A stretch of DNA of 26,419 nt from QHXW01 sp041486185. Lineage in GTDB: Bacteria > Acidobacteriota > Terriglobia > Bryobacterales > Bryobacteraceae. The notes under the pieces are model-generated. The model did no database searches. It worked only from the letters and a program-made list of their open reading frames with translations, and was not told the origin of the DNA. The DNA lies in NCBI GenBank assembly GCA_041486185.1, contig JBGPKX010000026.1, positions 1-26,419 on the forward strand. The letters are read 5' to 3'. The translations under genes were made by a program, and so were the position numbers. This document shows, piece by piece, positions 1 through 7,386 of this stretch (positions are counted from its first letter, which is position 1; each line of letters starts with the position of its first letter).

Positions 1-724
1 ACGGCTGCTCCTGCTGCTCGATGAAGAATTGCGCCAGCGGGGCGATATCGTCCTGGCGATCGCGCAACGGCGGCACGTGGACGCGCACCTGCGCCAGCCG
101 GTGGTAGAGATCGCGCCGGAACTGGCCCGCGGCCATGGACTCGTCCAGGTCCTGGTTGGTAGCCGCGATGACGCGCGCATCCACGGAAATTTTTCGCGTC
201 CCGCCCAGTCGGTAATAGGGCGCGTTATCCAGCACGCGCAGGAGCTTGACCTGCATGCGCGGCGGCAGCTCGCCGATCTCGTCCAGAAACACCGAGCCGG
301 TTTGCGCCAGCTCGAACATGCCTGCCTTGGTGGCGACGGCGCCGCTGAATGCGCCTTTTTCGTACCCGAACAGCTCGCTCTCGATCAGCAGCTCGGGAAG
401 GGCCGCGCAGTTGAGGTCAATCCAGGGACGCCCCGAGCGCGGCGAGTAATCGTGCAGGGCGCGCGCGATCAACTCTTTGCCGGTGCCGCTTTCTCCCGTG
501 ATCAGAACCGCAGCACTCGACCGGCCCACGCGCTCGACGAATGCCAGCAGCCGCCGCATGGGTTCACTCTGAATCACCGCCGGCATTCCCAGGAAGACGT
601 GCCTCTGCGCGTCCGGTGATGGCGCAGCCGTGAGTGAAGGATTCGCTTGCCGGTGTTCGCCGGACTCGGCTGGGGAGCTGGGCGCACGCGCGAGGCTAGG
701 GAACCCGAAGGAATTGCCGTCCAT
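1..724 (-). CDS. Sigma-54-dependent transcriptional activator, AAA+ domain (partial, runs off left edge)
   Basis: Translating the minus strand leftward from the ATG at 724 gives an uninterrupted frame to the window edge. After about 47 low-complexity Pro/Ala/Ser-rich residues comes a bacterial enhancer-binding AAA+ domain: Walker A GESGTGKE, then LNCAAL, the sigma-54 contact loop as GAFSGA inside ELFGYEKGAFSGAV, Walker B VFLDEIGELP, and later RVIAATNQDL and FRRDLYHRL. These signatures belong to the NtrC family, which hydrolyses ATP to open sigma-54 RNA polymerase promoters. There is no room for a receiver or GAF domain at the N-terminus, so regulation would have to come from a partner or from the missing C-terminus, where the HTH normally lies. 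The consensus loop is GAFTGA; the Ser variant is conservative. The start is uncertain: there is no good ribosome site at 724, and the domain could begin at the ATG at 586. Confidence 0.93.
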   Translation of the reverse strand, partial: MDGNSFGFPSLARAPSSPAESGEHRQANPSLTAAPSPDAQRHVFLGMPAVIQSEPMRRLLAFVERVGRSSAAVLITGESGTGKELIARALHDYSPRSGRPWIDLNCAALPELLIESELFGYEKGAFSGAVATKAGMFELAQTGSVFLDEIGELPPRMQVKLLRVLDNAPYYRLGGTRKISVDARVIAATNQDLDESMAAGQFRRDLYHRLAQVRVHVPPLRDRQDDIAPLAQFFIEQQEQP

Positions 725-816
725 GGCCCGTATTCATGTACTTCGTCAGTTCCTTAGGAAAACTTCAGCTCTCTCCCAAATGCACATTGGCTACAGGTCT
801 CGCGGGCTGCCATTTC

Positions 817-847
817 AAAAAAAACGCCAGCCCATGATGGACTGGCG
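817..847 (-). terminator. Intrinsic terminator, leftward
   Basis: On the minus strand an inverted repeat (847-825) with a 5-6 bp GC-rich base, one internal mismatch, three further pairs and a 3-nt loop is followed directly by eight U (817-824). It would end leftward transcription about 95 nt before the sigma-54 activator start, so it serves whatever is transcribed between it and the beta-propeller gene, or the long 3' end of that operon. Confidence 0.8.
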
Positions 848-1080
848 CGAAACAACCGGCCGTAGAGGAGTGCGATGGACCGGACCCTCCTCTGCGCCTC
901 CGGTGCCGGCTATCTCAAAAGCCGTGCCTAGCTCTCTCCCGCCGGGCTGAAGGTCGGTGCCCCCAACCGAATGAGAAAGAGGTCACTGTGGGTCTTTTCT
1001 TTGGGGAGGATTCGTTTCCTCCCTCTCGAGTGCGTATCGCCGTTTGACAGTGCACGTGTGCCACCACATATCTATGGTGG
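817..1080 (-). ncRNA. Candidate structured small RNA or long structured 3' UTR, family not recognised
   Basis: About 260 nt without a convincing reading frame, ending in the intrinsic terminator at 817-847. Read leftward it contains successive hairpins: CCACCA/TGGTGG arms (1061-1080), GGGAGG/CCTCCC arms (about 1003-1023), CGGCT/AGCCG arms (about 909-925), GAGGAG/CTCCTC arms (about 865-895), then the terminator. Which of these are RNA structure and which are DNA sites is not known. No promoter is clear: TTGCGT and TAGATA-like elements lie upstream near 1068-1098 but with poor spacing. I compared it by eye with 6S RNA, RNase P RNA and the glycine, c-di-GMP and cobalamin riboswitches, and none fits over its length. 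It could instead be the trailing end of the beta-propeller transcript. Confidence 0.3.
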
Positions 1081-1231
1081 CAACTGATTGAAAACGCAAA
1101 CGCCCCGACAAGCTTGCGCATTTCAATGGGACAAATTGGCTGGCGCCGCGATCCGATGGAGGCTCTGGAGGCAGATCTAAACTACTGAAATAGAATGGGA
1201 TGTCAGGTTGACGGCGGAACCGGACAAATAG

Positions 1232-2350
1232 TCAGCTTTCGGGCTCAATCTTCTCCACGAACCGCTCCACGTGTACGCGGTAAATGGCGGACTTACCTTG
1301 TTTGTCGCTTTGAAAGAAAATCTGCTGGCTGTCGGCGGAAAACACTGGCGCCACGCGGGCGGGGTTGCTGGCACGGTGTTCGCACACCGTCAGCTCGCGC
1401 TGCGTGGTGCGCAGCAGCAGCAGAATGTGGGGCGAGGCTTTGTTGCGGCTTGCGCCCTCGAACACGGAGGTGTCGCGATTCACGTCGAAATGCACGAACT
1501 GGCTGGTCTTGGCGACGAACTGGTCCTGATTGGCGTCTGGCGTGTGCTCGCGGATGGTGTTGAGCTGTGTCTTCTCTTCCGGAAAATGCAGATAGAGAAT
1601 GGTCCGGCCATCGGGCGCCCAGCGTGCCGGCCCGACCGGGCCTGGTGCGATCTTCAGCTTGCGGTTTTGCTGGCCGTCGAAGTTCACCAGCCATAAGGCG
1701 CTTGACTCCTGCCGGTACAGCACCTGCGTGCGGCGCGGGCGGCTCACCGGTTCGCTGATCACCCAGGGGACTTCGGCGATGGTGGCTGCCGTGCCTTTCG
1801 CCATGCCCACCAGGCGCAGCCGTGAGGCATCGCGCCGGCATTCGCCGAAGATGGCATACAGACCGTCGTCGCTCACACTCGCGCCTGGGCAGCGCTGCCA
1901 GTCATCGGGTACGCGGTAGATCTCGCGTTCCCGTAGTTTGGAAATGTCCACGCGTTTGAGCGCCGGCCCATCGAAGTAGCAGAAGGTGTGCTCGTCGGGC
2001 ATGAGCGTCATCGACGATCCGTCGAGCGCCGTGGCATCGGTGAGCTGCAACCACTCGCCGGTCTTCAGGTTGACGCGGAAGGCCTGCGGCGAACCGGTGC
2101 GGTCGCTCCAGCAAATGAGGAACTGTCCTTTATGCGAGAGAGCGCGCCCATAGTACGCCGGCAGGTAAGCGGAGTAAGCCGGGCTGGTCAAGCGGTAAAC
2201 ATCCAGCTCGGTGGCCGGATCGGGAAAACGCTCCAGGTCCGAAGCGAACACCGAGCCCTTGCCGCGTTCCACGGAAAAACCGGTAGCCGCGACGAATGCC
2301 AGTAGCGAGCGGCGTGTCCAACGGCGGGGGCGCGCCGTGAAAGGACCCAT
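1232..2350 (-). CDS. Exported TolB/oligogalacturonate-lyase-like beta-propeller protein
   Basis: 372 aa. The N-terminus has paired arginines before a hydrophobic stretch (RRWTRRSLLAFVAATGF), as in a Tat signal. The rest is a run of propeller-like strands with repeated motifs of the TolB/WD40-like type: SHKGQFLICWSDRTG, SDDGLYAIFGE, APDGRTILYLHFPEE, SADSQQIFFQSDKQGKSAIYRV. The order and spacing resemble the oligogalacturonate lyase / TolB-like propellers common in soil Acidobacteriota, but I cannot point to catalytic residues, so enzymatic activity is not claimed. It lies 64 nt downstream of the DUF3500 gene on the same strand and may share its transcript. No Shine-Dalgarno is visible at the ATG; a TACCAT element ends 6 nt before it, so initiation could be leaderless. 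Confidence 0.8.
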   Translation of the reverse strand: MGPFTARPRRWTRRSLLAFVAATGFSVERGKGSVFASDLERFPDPATELDVYRLTSPAYSAYLPAYYGRALSHKGQFLICWSDRTGSPQAFRVNLKTGEWLQLTDATALDGSSMTLMPDEHTFCYFDGPALKRVDISKLREREIYRVPDDWQRCPGASVSDDGLYAIFGECRRDASRLRLVGMAKGTAATIAEVPWVISEPVSRPRRTQVLYRQESSALWLVNFDGQQNRKLKIAPGPVGPARWAPDGRTILYLHFPEEKTQLNTIREHTPDANQDQFVAKTSQFVHFDVNRDTSVFEGASRNKASPHILLLLRTTQRELTVCEHRASNPARVAPVFSADSQQIFFQSDKQGKSAIYRVHVERFVEKIEPES

Positions 2351-2414
2351 AAAGTGATGGTAACATCCGCGGCCGAGACCGCTTTGTAAACTGCGGACAG
2401 CTCAAATGCCGCTT

Positions 2415-3452
2415 CTACTTTCCGTGGCTCGCCTGATAGTGCATGGCCAGCAGGTCCAGGCCGAAATCGCCGTTGAAGTCTCGCCAGACGCTGTGGATGT
2501 GATTGGCGTTGTTCTGCGTGTTGTCGTACTCGATGAGGAACGCGGGCGCTTGCACGCGGTAGTAATGCGGGCCGCCGCGTTGCTCCACGCCCGCCCACGC
2601 GAAGAAGATGTTGGTGCCGGCTTTCTTAACCTGCTCCATGCGGGCCTGGGCAAGCTGCTCGGGCATGTTACTTGCATAGCTCGAGAGCAACGTCTGCAGC
2701 AGATCGAACTGCTTCTTGGTCATTTTCGCGGCCGAGAGGCCGGAGGGCTGACCCTCGAGCGCGGCCTTGCGCGAGGCCATGGTCAGGATGTCCTTATAAG
2801 CTTCCGGGGCCACGATGGCGACCTTCTTCTGCTCCGGCGTGAGGGATTCGAGCAGATCGCGCGCCAGATCCTCTTCGGCGGCCAGTATGCGAAGTCCCTT
2901 GCGCGGGCCCTCGCGAACTTCCGCCGGATTGGCTCCGAAGAAGCTCGGCGATCCCGCCACCTTACCGTTGACCACCGTGAAGTTCTGGCTGACGTGATGT
3001 CCTTCGATACGGAACCCCCAGGTGCCGGTGTCGGACGGTTCGCCAAAAACGCTGAAGTAATATTTCTCGGGATTGCGTTCGGGATGGCTCGTGCTGGTGT
3101 CCGCCTGCTCAATCTGCTTCAACACGTCTTCCAGGCTCATGATGGTGACGGCTTTGATGTAGCCTTGCTGGCTCAAACCCGCGCTCAATAGCGCATGCGA
3201 CAGCGCCCTTTGCGGCGGCGTCATTTCAAGCAGCGGCAGGCCCTTGCGCTCGCGCGGAATGAAGTGCCAGTTCAGACGCTCTTCTTCCTGGAACGGGAAG
3301 GTTGCCTTGGCGCGCTGCTCGGGCGTCAGCGACGCGAGAAAATGCTGCGCCGCCTGCGTCATAACGATGGAAGAGTTGATACGGTAATAGGCCGAGGTGA
3401 GCAAGATCGCTCCTATCGTAAGGGCTGCCAGACGAAGAAACAAATGTCGCAT
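2415..3452 (-). CDS. DUF3500 family secreted or membrane-anchored protein
   Basis: 345 aa. A short N-terminal hydrophobic segment (FLRLAALTIGAILLTSAYY) suggests a signal peptide or anchor. The body carries motifs I associate with DUF3500: LNWHFIPRERKGLPLLEMTPPQ, then ALLSAGLSQQGY, a WGFRIEGHH signature, PSFFGANPAEVREGPRKGLRIL, and near the end HIHSVWRDFNGDFGLDLL. The length matches the family. No biochemical function is established for it as far as I know. The start has a fair ribosome site (CAGGAG, 6 nt before the ATG). The beta-propeller gene follows at a 64-nt gap. Confidence 0.88.
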   Translation of the reverse strand: MRHLFLRLAALTIGAILLTSAYYRINSSIVMTQAAQHFLASLTPEQRAKATFPFQEEERLNWHFIPRERKGLPLLEMTPPQRALSHALLSAGLSQQGYIKAVTIMSLEDVLKQIEQADTSTSHPERNPEKYYFSVFGEPSDTGTWGFRIEGHHVSQNFTVVNGKVAGSPSFFGANPAEVREGPRKGLRILAAEEDLARDLLESLTPEQKKVAIVAPEAYKDILTMASRKAALEGQPSGLSAAKMTKKQFDLLQTLLSSYASNMPEQLAQARMEQVKKAGTNIFFAWAGVEQRGGPHYYRVQAPAFLIEYDNTQNNANHIHSVWRDFNGDFGLDLLAMHYQASHGK

Positions 3453-3507
3453 TTTCCGCTCCTGAGTTGAATTCGCGCGCCTCCCGGCGAGCGGACTGAC
3501 TGGTTAG

Positions 3508-3536
3508 CTTATCAGGTTTGAAGAGGCGTGAGGCAA
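3508..3536 (-). promoter_or_regulatory. Possible sigma-70-type promoter for the DUF3500 gene
   Basis: On the minus strand TTGCCT (3536-3531) and GATAAG (3513-3508) are 17 nt apart, each matching four of six consensus bases, about 55 nt upstream of the DUF3500 start. This is a sequence match only. Confidence 0.35.
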
Positions 3537-3611
3537 GCCCGCCATCGCGAAACATTCCGCGTCGCGAACCAAGCGGGAATTCGTTTGCGGATTCTCTGAC
3601 CGAATTCGCGG

Positions 3612-4490
3612 CTAGAACGGAAAATCCGTCTTCGCCTGCTGAACCGCGGGCCTGGCTACCAGGAAACGATAGGGATTCACCGGGGCCTTACGCACGCGTA
3701 CTTCATAGTGCAGGTGCGGCGCCGTGACCCGCCCGGACGCTCCTACTTCGCCGATCGGTTGTCCCTGCCGGATTTCCTGGCCGGCCATGACGTCGAACCG
3801 CGAAAGGTGCGCGTAGTAGGTCTCATAGCCGTTGCCGTGATCCACCACGACTAATCTGCCGTACCCGCCATCCCGATCGGCAAACACCACGATGCCGTCC
3901 GCCGTTGCCAAGGCCGGGGTGCCAATGGGGGCGGAAATATCCACTCCGTTGTGGCGAGCGCCCTCACCCGAGAAGGGATCGGTGCGCTGCCCGAAGCTGC
4001 TCATCAGCGGACCATCCACCGGCCAAATATTGGGCTTGGTGTTCAGGTGCCAGCGGCGCGCGTATTCGAACCGGGAAAGGTTGGAACTGCGCAGATAATT
4101 GTATTCGGCCACAGTTTCGGTAAAAGTCGGAACCAGCCTGCCTTCGGCCGTGATATCGCCAGGTCCTTCGAGCTTGTGCTTGATGCCATATGCCAACGAA
4201 ACCTCGTTGGCCATCAGTTCGAGCGAGGCGAGCTGTTCGTTGGTTTCCTTGACCACTTTCTGCAGGTTCTGGTAACGCATGCGCAGTCCGTCGGCTTCCC
4301 GACGCAGCGAGTTGTAGTTGGCGACCTTCCAGGCCATGCGGGCGTAACTGGAAACAAAACCAAAGATGGAAAAACCACCTACGAGTGCGAGAGCGAGAAC
4401 GACGTAAAGAACCTGATGAGGAATGTGAATTCGCCGTAGTCTGCCGTGAAGCGAATGCGCGAGTACAAGTATAAAATACTGTTGCTTCAT
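3612..4490 (-). CDS. Membrane-anchored M23 (LytM) metallopeptidase
   Basis: 292 aa. It has a short cytoplasmic N-terminus, one transmembrane helix at about residues 27-48, a coiled-coil-like stretch at about 55-100, then a complete LytM/peptidase M23 domain from about 155 to 275. The zinc and catalytic residues are all present: H180 and D184 in ARHNGVDIS, H228 in YYAHLS, and H259/H261 in APHLHYEV. M23 enzymes cleave peptide bridges of peptidoglycan in the periplasm; anchored forms with a coiled coil often take part in cell separation or envelope remodelling. The start is supported by AAGGAG 7 nt before the ATG. It has its own promoter upstream and no same-strand partner within 150 nt. Confidence 0.95.
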   Translation of the reverse strand: MKQQYFILVLAHSLHGRLRRIHIPHQVLYVVLALALVGGFSIFGFVSSYARMAWKVANYNSLRREADGLRMRYQNLQKVVKETNEQLASLELMANEVSLAYGIKHKLEGPGDITAEGRLVPTFTETVAEYNYLRSSNLSRFEYARRWHLNTKPNIWPVDGPLMSSFGQRTDPFSGEGARHNGVDISAPIGTPALATADGIVVFADRDGGYGRLVVVDHGNGYETYYAHLSRFDVMAGQEIRQGQPIGEVGASGRVTAPHLHYEVRVRKAPVNPYRFLVARPAVQQAKTDFPF

Positions 4491-4593
4491 CTCTTCTCCT
4501 TAACTCCGGATTTCGTGCGGCGCAAAGCGCGAAGAATGTTTGATGGCCAGTGCCCGAACCGTCGGCCTAGCCCCTAAGGTTAATAAGGCTTAA

Positions 4594-4623
4594 ACTTTAG
4601 CAATACCCCAACTTGCGTGTCAA
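4594..4623 (-). promoter_or_regulatory. Sigma-70-type promoter for the M23 peptidase gene
   Basis: On the minus strand a perfect TTGACA (4623-4618) is followed after 18 nt by TAAAGT (4599-4594). Transcription would start near 4587, giving a leader of about 97 nt. The -35 box reaches to within 10 nt of the divergent permease gene. Confidence 0.6.
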
Positions 4624-4632
4624 GCCTAACCC

Positions 4633-5457
4633 TTGTTAGCATGCGGCGTGCCCCAGCGTATTCCCGGACGATTCTTTCTCAAAAATCTGTATGAGCGCAG
4701 AGGCCTGCTTTTTCAATTGGTTAGGCGGGATTTCGAACAGCGTTTCGTGGGCTCGGTGGCAGGCTGGATCTGGGGCCTGATCCACCCCCTGGTTCTGCTG
4801 ATTTGCTGGACTTTCGTCTTCAGTGTCTGCCTCCGGTTTAAGTTGCCTGACGGGCAACCGGGCACCTACCCCCTGTTCCTGTTCGCCGGGATGCTTCCCT
4901 GGCTTCTGTTCAGCGAGACGGTGCAGCGTTCGTCTTCCTCGCTCGTGGAGCAGGCGACCCTCATCACCAAGACCGTGTTCCCGGCCGAGATGGTCCCGCT
5001 CTCGGTGTTTCTCTCATCGCTCGTCAGCCATTTAATGGCGCTCGCGCTCTTGCTGGTTGCGGTTGAAATCTGGTCGCCCTCGCTGAGCCCGGCGCTGCTG
5101 GTGCTGCCGTTCTATATGCTGTTGCTGGGGATGCTGGCGGTGGGCATCGGGTGGATCGTGGCGGCGTTACAGGTGTATCTCCGGGACACCTCGCAGGTGC
5201 TGACGGTTGTTCTGACGTTCTGGTTCTGGGTGACGCCGATCTTCATTTTCGAAAACCAGTTTCCGGTACGGCTGCGCGTGTTGCTCTACGCGAATCCTCT
5301 GAGATACGTAGTACTGGCATACCGCAAGGTCCTGCTATCCGCGCAGATGCCGAGCCTGGCGGACGCCGGCATGCTGGCGGCTTATGGGGTGGCGGCCTTT
5401 TGCATCGGCGGGCTGATTTTCCGGCACTTGAAGCGCGGGTTTGCCGACGTGTTGTGA
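4633..5457 (+). CDS. ABC-2 type transporter permease, Wzm-like (polysaccharide export)
   Basis: 274 aa, about six transmembrane segments. The N-terminus has the typical amphipathic stretch FQLVRRDFEQRFVGSVAGWIWGLIHPL of O-antigen/teichoic-acid type permeases, and the fifth-helix region has VYLRDTSQVLTVVLTFWFWVTPIFI, a strong family signature. Such permeases form the channel of ABC exporters for lipid-linked polysaccharides. The ATP-binding partner (Wzt-like), usually directly downstream, is missing: the next gene is hicB. The start is uncertain. TTG at 4633 and GTG at 4648 are both possible and neither has a ribosome site; the first conserved residues begin around 4670, so either is compatible. 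Confidence 0.9.
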   Translation: MLACGVPQRIPGRFFLKNLYERRGLLFQLVRRDFEQRFVGSVAGWIWGLIHPLVLLICWTFVFSVCLRFKLPDGQPGTYPLFLFAGMLPWLLFSETVQRSSSSLVEQATLITKTVFPAEMVPLSVFLSSLVSHLMALALLLVAVEIWSPSLSPALLVLPFYMLLLGMLAVGIGWIVAALQVYLRDTSQVLTVVLTFWFWVTPIFIFENQFPVRLRVLLYANPLRYVVLAYRKVLLSAQMPSLADAGMLAAYGVAAFCIGGLIFRHLKRGFADVL

Positions 5458-5478
5458 GCTGGGCCGATTCCCCGGCGC

Positions 5479-5484
5479 TATAAT
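5479..5484 (+). promoter_or_regulatory. Consensus -10 box of hicB, probable leaderless transcript
   Basis: A perfect TATAAT ends 9 nt before the hicB ATG. Transcription would start within about 3 nt of the start codon, and there is no ribosome site. A recognisable -35 at normal spacing is absent; TTGTGA at 5452-5457 is 21 nt away. Confidence 0.55.
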
Positions 5485-5493
5485 GCAATCGGC

Positions 5494-5706
5494 ATGCGTT
5501 TCGACGATTACAAGATGATCTTGTACCACCAGGAAGACGGCTCCTGGGTTGCGGAGATCCCGTCGATTTCCGGGTGCTATGCCTTGATGCCGACCCGCGA
5601 GACAGCTCTAGAAGAGCTGCAAGCCGTATTCGAGATGATCGCGCAAGAATATCGCGAGAAGGGCCAGGCGTTACCGGCGGACACCACCGAAGTCATTCAT
5701 GCCTAG
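5494..5706 (+). CDS. hicB: HicB-like antitoxin
   Basis: 70 aa. Starts YKMILYHQEDGSWVAEIPSISGCYALMPTRETALEELQAVFEMI, the partial RNase-H-like fold of short HicB proteins (strand, acidic loop, IPxxxGC, helix starting TxxEALxxL). HicB neutralises HicA mRNA interferases and often represses its own operon; this short form has no separate HTH or ribbon-helix-helix tail, so any DNA binding is unclear. The stop overlaps the hicA start by 8 nt, an antitoxin-first order seen in many hicBA modules. It follows the permease gene by 36 nt but has its own -10 box. Confidence 0.9.
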   Translation: MRFDDYKMILYHQEDGSWVAEIPSISGCYALMPTRETALEELQAVFEMIAQEYREKGQALPADTTEVIHA

Positions 5707-5913
5707 CGCGACCGCGCGCGAATTTCAGAATGCGGCGCGCGCTCTAGGATTCTCCAGAAATCGACAGACCGGCAGCCACGAGCGCTGGACCACCCGGATG
5801 GTCGCGCAGTCACGATTCCGCTGCACGGCGGGCGCGAGATCGGTCCTCCGTTGTTTTTCAAGATACTCCGCCAGTTGGGTGTCAGTCTTGAAGGATTTCA
5901 GAAACTGCGCTGA
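5699..5913 (+). pseudogene. hicA: HicA toxin gene, broken by a single-base frameshift
   Basis: The first 30 codons encode a HicA N-terminus with the catalytic His in RQTGSHERW. Immediately after the Trp codon (5786-5788) the frame is lost. From 5791 a different frame encodes the missing half, HPDGRAVTIPLHGGREIG followed by PPLFFKILRQLGVSLEGF, ending at TGA 5911-5913. The combined length is one base short of 72 codons, so a deletion of one base in the C-rich run at 5789-5795 explains it. Without correction the frame runs on to 6247 as an unrelated tail overlapping the next gene. Either the toxin is inactive while the antitoxin remains, or the base was lost in sequencing. Confidence 0.88.
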
Positions 5914-6005
5914 GATGACCCGCGGGTGGCAATCGTATTTTCTGCCGGATGAAACGCGCCACCCAGTCAGACATCACTATATCCGGGGCCTCGGGAGGAG
6001 TAGTC

Positions 6006-6908
6006 ATGGCATTTGTGCGAGAGAGTCTGCGAACAAGCGCGGCCGGGGTGGCCGTGTTCCTGATGTGCGCCGGTTATGCGTGGCCCTGGGGCAACGATGG
6101 ACATCAAATTGTCGCGCGGATCGCCGCCATGAATCTGTCGGCCAATGCCCGGTTAAAAGTGGCCCAACTTCTGGGCGTCACATCCGGCCCAACGGCCGTT
6201 GCCAATGCCATGGCGCGCGCGGCGATTTGGCCGGATACGTATCTTAAAGACCACTCGCCGAAAACCAAGCCCTGGCACTTCATCGACATCTGCCGTGGCG
6301 CCGATACAGCCAGCCTCGACTCCTTCTGCTCTAGCGAAGGTTGCATCACCCAGAAGATCGAAGAGTACCGCGCTAACATCCCGCAGGGACAATTCGACGA
6401 ATTTGAAGGCAAGGGAGACTTGAGCCTGCTGATTCATTTCCTGGGCGACATTCATCAACCGTTGCACTGCGCTACCAACGCCGATCGCGGCGGCAACTGC
6501 GTGGCCGTCGAACTGGTCCCGTCCAAGAATCTGCACTCGGCCTGGGATACCGATCTGGTCAAAGAGGTAGAAGGCGCAAGCACGGTCGAAGCCACGGCCA
6601 AGCAGCTCAACGAAGACTTCCAGAGCAACCCGTGGGAGGACAGTTTCAACTGGCATTCGGGAACCGCCGACGATCTGGCGCGCGAATCCCGCGGGATTGC
6701 GGAGTCACAGATCTACGTGCCGCTCTCTATTCCGGTGCAGGCTTGCCAGTCGGATCTGAGTGAGTGCAGCGATGCGCCGCACGCGGTACAGGATCTTGAC
6801 GTGAATCTTGATCAATCCTACACGGACAATGCGGCCGCAGTAGTACGCGCGCAGCTTACGAGAGCCGGGATAAGGCTGGCGAATCTGTTGAACAGCTTTT
6901 GGCCGTAG
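6006..6908 (+). CDS. Secreted S1/P1-family zinc nuclease
   Basis: 300 aa from the ATG at 6006, chosen because GGGAGGAG lies just upstream and a signal peptide (residues about 10-26) follows. All nine zinc ligands of the S1/P1 family can be matched: W28 (near the mature N-terminus, as required), H33 in WGNDGHQ, D77 in WPDTY, H91 in WHFID, H144, D148 and H154 in HFLGDIHQPLH, H177 and D181 in LHSAWD. The spacing agrees with P1 nuclease. Members degrade single-stranded DNA and RNA and act as 3'-nucleotidases outside the cytoplasm, so a role in phosphate or nucleotide scavenging is likely but inferred. An in-frame upstream ATG at 5949 lacks a ribosome site. Confidence 0.95.
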   Translation: MAFVRESLRTSAAGVAVFLMCAGYAWPWGNDGHQIVARIAAMNLSANARLKVAQLLGVTSGPTAVANAMARAAIWPDTYLKDHSPKTKPWHFIDICRGADTASLDSFCSSEGCITQKIEEYRANIPQGQFDEFEGKGDLSLLIHFLGDIHQPLHCATNADRGGNCVAVELVPSKNLHSAWDTDLVKEVEGASTVEATAKQLNEDFQSNPWEDSFNWHSGTADDLARESRGIAESQIYVPLSIPVQACQSDLSECSDAPHAVQDLDVNLDQSYTDNAAAVVRAQLTRAGIRLANLLNSFWP

Positions 6909-6978
6909 GCGGAAGCCGGCTTTGGCTGGCCATGGCATTCGGTGCGCAGCTTATCTAGAAAAAGGACTTGCAAATCGC

Positions 6979-7015
6979 TCAATCATCCTATAGTCTATAG
7001 GAATAGTATGATTGA
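6979..7015 (+). promoter_or_regulatory. Nested palindrome in the leader/promoter of the 88-aa gene
   Basis: Outer arms TCAATCAT (6979-6986) and ATGATTGA (7008-7015) enclose an inner perfect palindrome CCTATAG-T-CTATAGG (6987-7001). A TTGCAA element at 6968-6973 and overlapping TATAGT/TATAGG elements could be promoter boxes, though the first pair is only 15 nt apart. The arrangement resembles a repressor operator lying on a -10 region; the regulator is unknown. Confidence 0.5.
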
Positions 7016-7103
7016 TTCACGCCAACTCGACTTCCGCTGTTGTAGCTAGGTTCTGCGCGGCCATCTGTTTTTCTTTAAGTCCAGCTTAGAAAAGGAGATT
7101 CCC

Positions 7104-7370
7104 ATGCAAGTCATCAACTCATACAGTGGGGTTCATTCCATGACCCTGGCGGAACCAGTTGCTCGGCGCGCCGAGGCGAACCGCGAAAAGATTGCGGACG
7201 GACTCGGCAGGTTGATCGCCGATCGGGCCGCTGGCTATGAGGGCCCAATCCATTCGACAACCGGAAAGATGTTGTGGGCGATTCAGGCCTGGTACGCGGA
7301 GCTGAACGACGAGGCGGGCGCCAAGAAAGCGCTGACGTCGCACGCTGTGTTTGGCCGCCAACTGCACTAG
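7104..7370 (+). CDS. Small hypothetical protein
   Basis: 88 aa, not recognised. The start is well supported by AAGGAG 8 nt before the ATG. The protein is soluble-looking and mostly helical, with charged segments (ARRAEANREKIADGLGRLIADR) and a central WAIQAWYAEL stretch; no Cys, no signal peptide and no known domain are seen. It is preceded by a 190-bp leader containing a nested palindrome and followed 16 nt after its stop by copy A of the TIR repeat element. Codon use and ribosome site argue for a real gene. Confidence 0.65.
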   Translation: MQVINSYSGVHSMTLAEPVARRAEANREKIADGLGRLIADRAAGYEGPIHSTTGKMLWAIQAWYAELNDEAGAKKALTSHAVFGRQLH

Positions 7371-7386
7371 GAGCGTGCGTCACAGG

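Noticed and set aside
29..619. 196-aa rightward frame
   Set aside because: Antisense shadow of the sigma-54 AAA+ domain, which shows all the expected motifs on the minus strand.
864..960. Resemblance to a glycine riboswitch (GGGAGAG... CACCGGAGGCGCAG on the minus strand) and to the RNase P segment GAGGAAAGTCCGG
   Set aside because: The 3' conserved part of the glycine aptamer (CTCTCAGGC... GGAC) is missing, and the rest of RNase P RNA is absent; the match is limited to short GC-rich words.
1044..1049. Perfect TTGACA on the plus strand as a rightward promoter
   Set aside because: No good -10 at 16-18 nt and no rightward gene downstream; the next gene is convergent.
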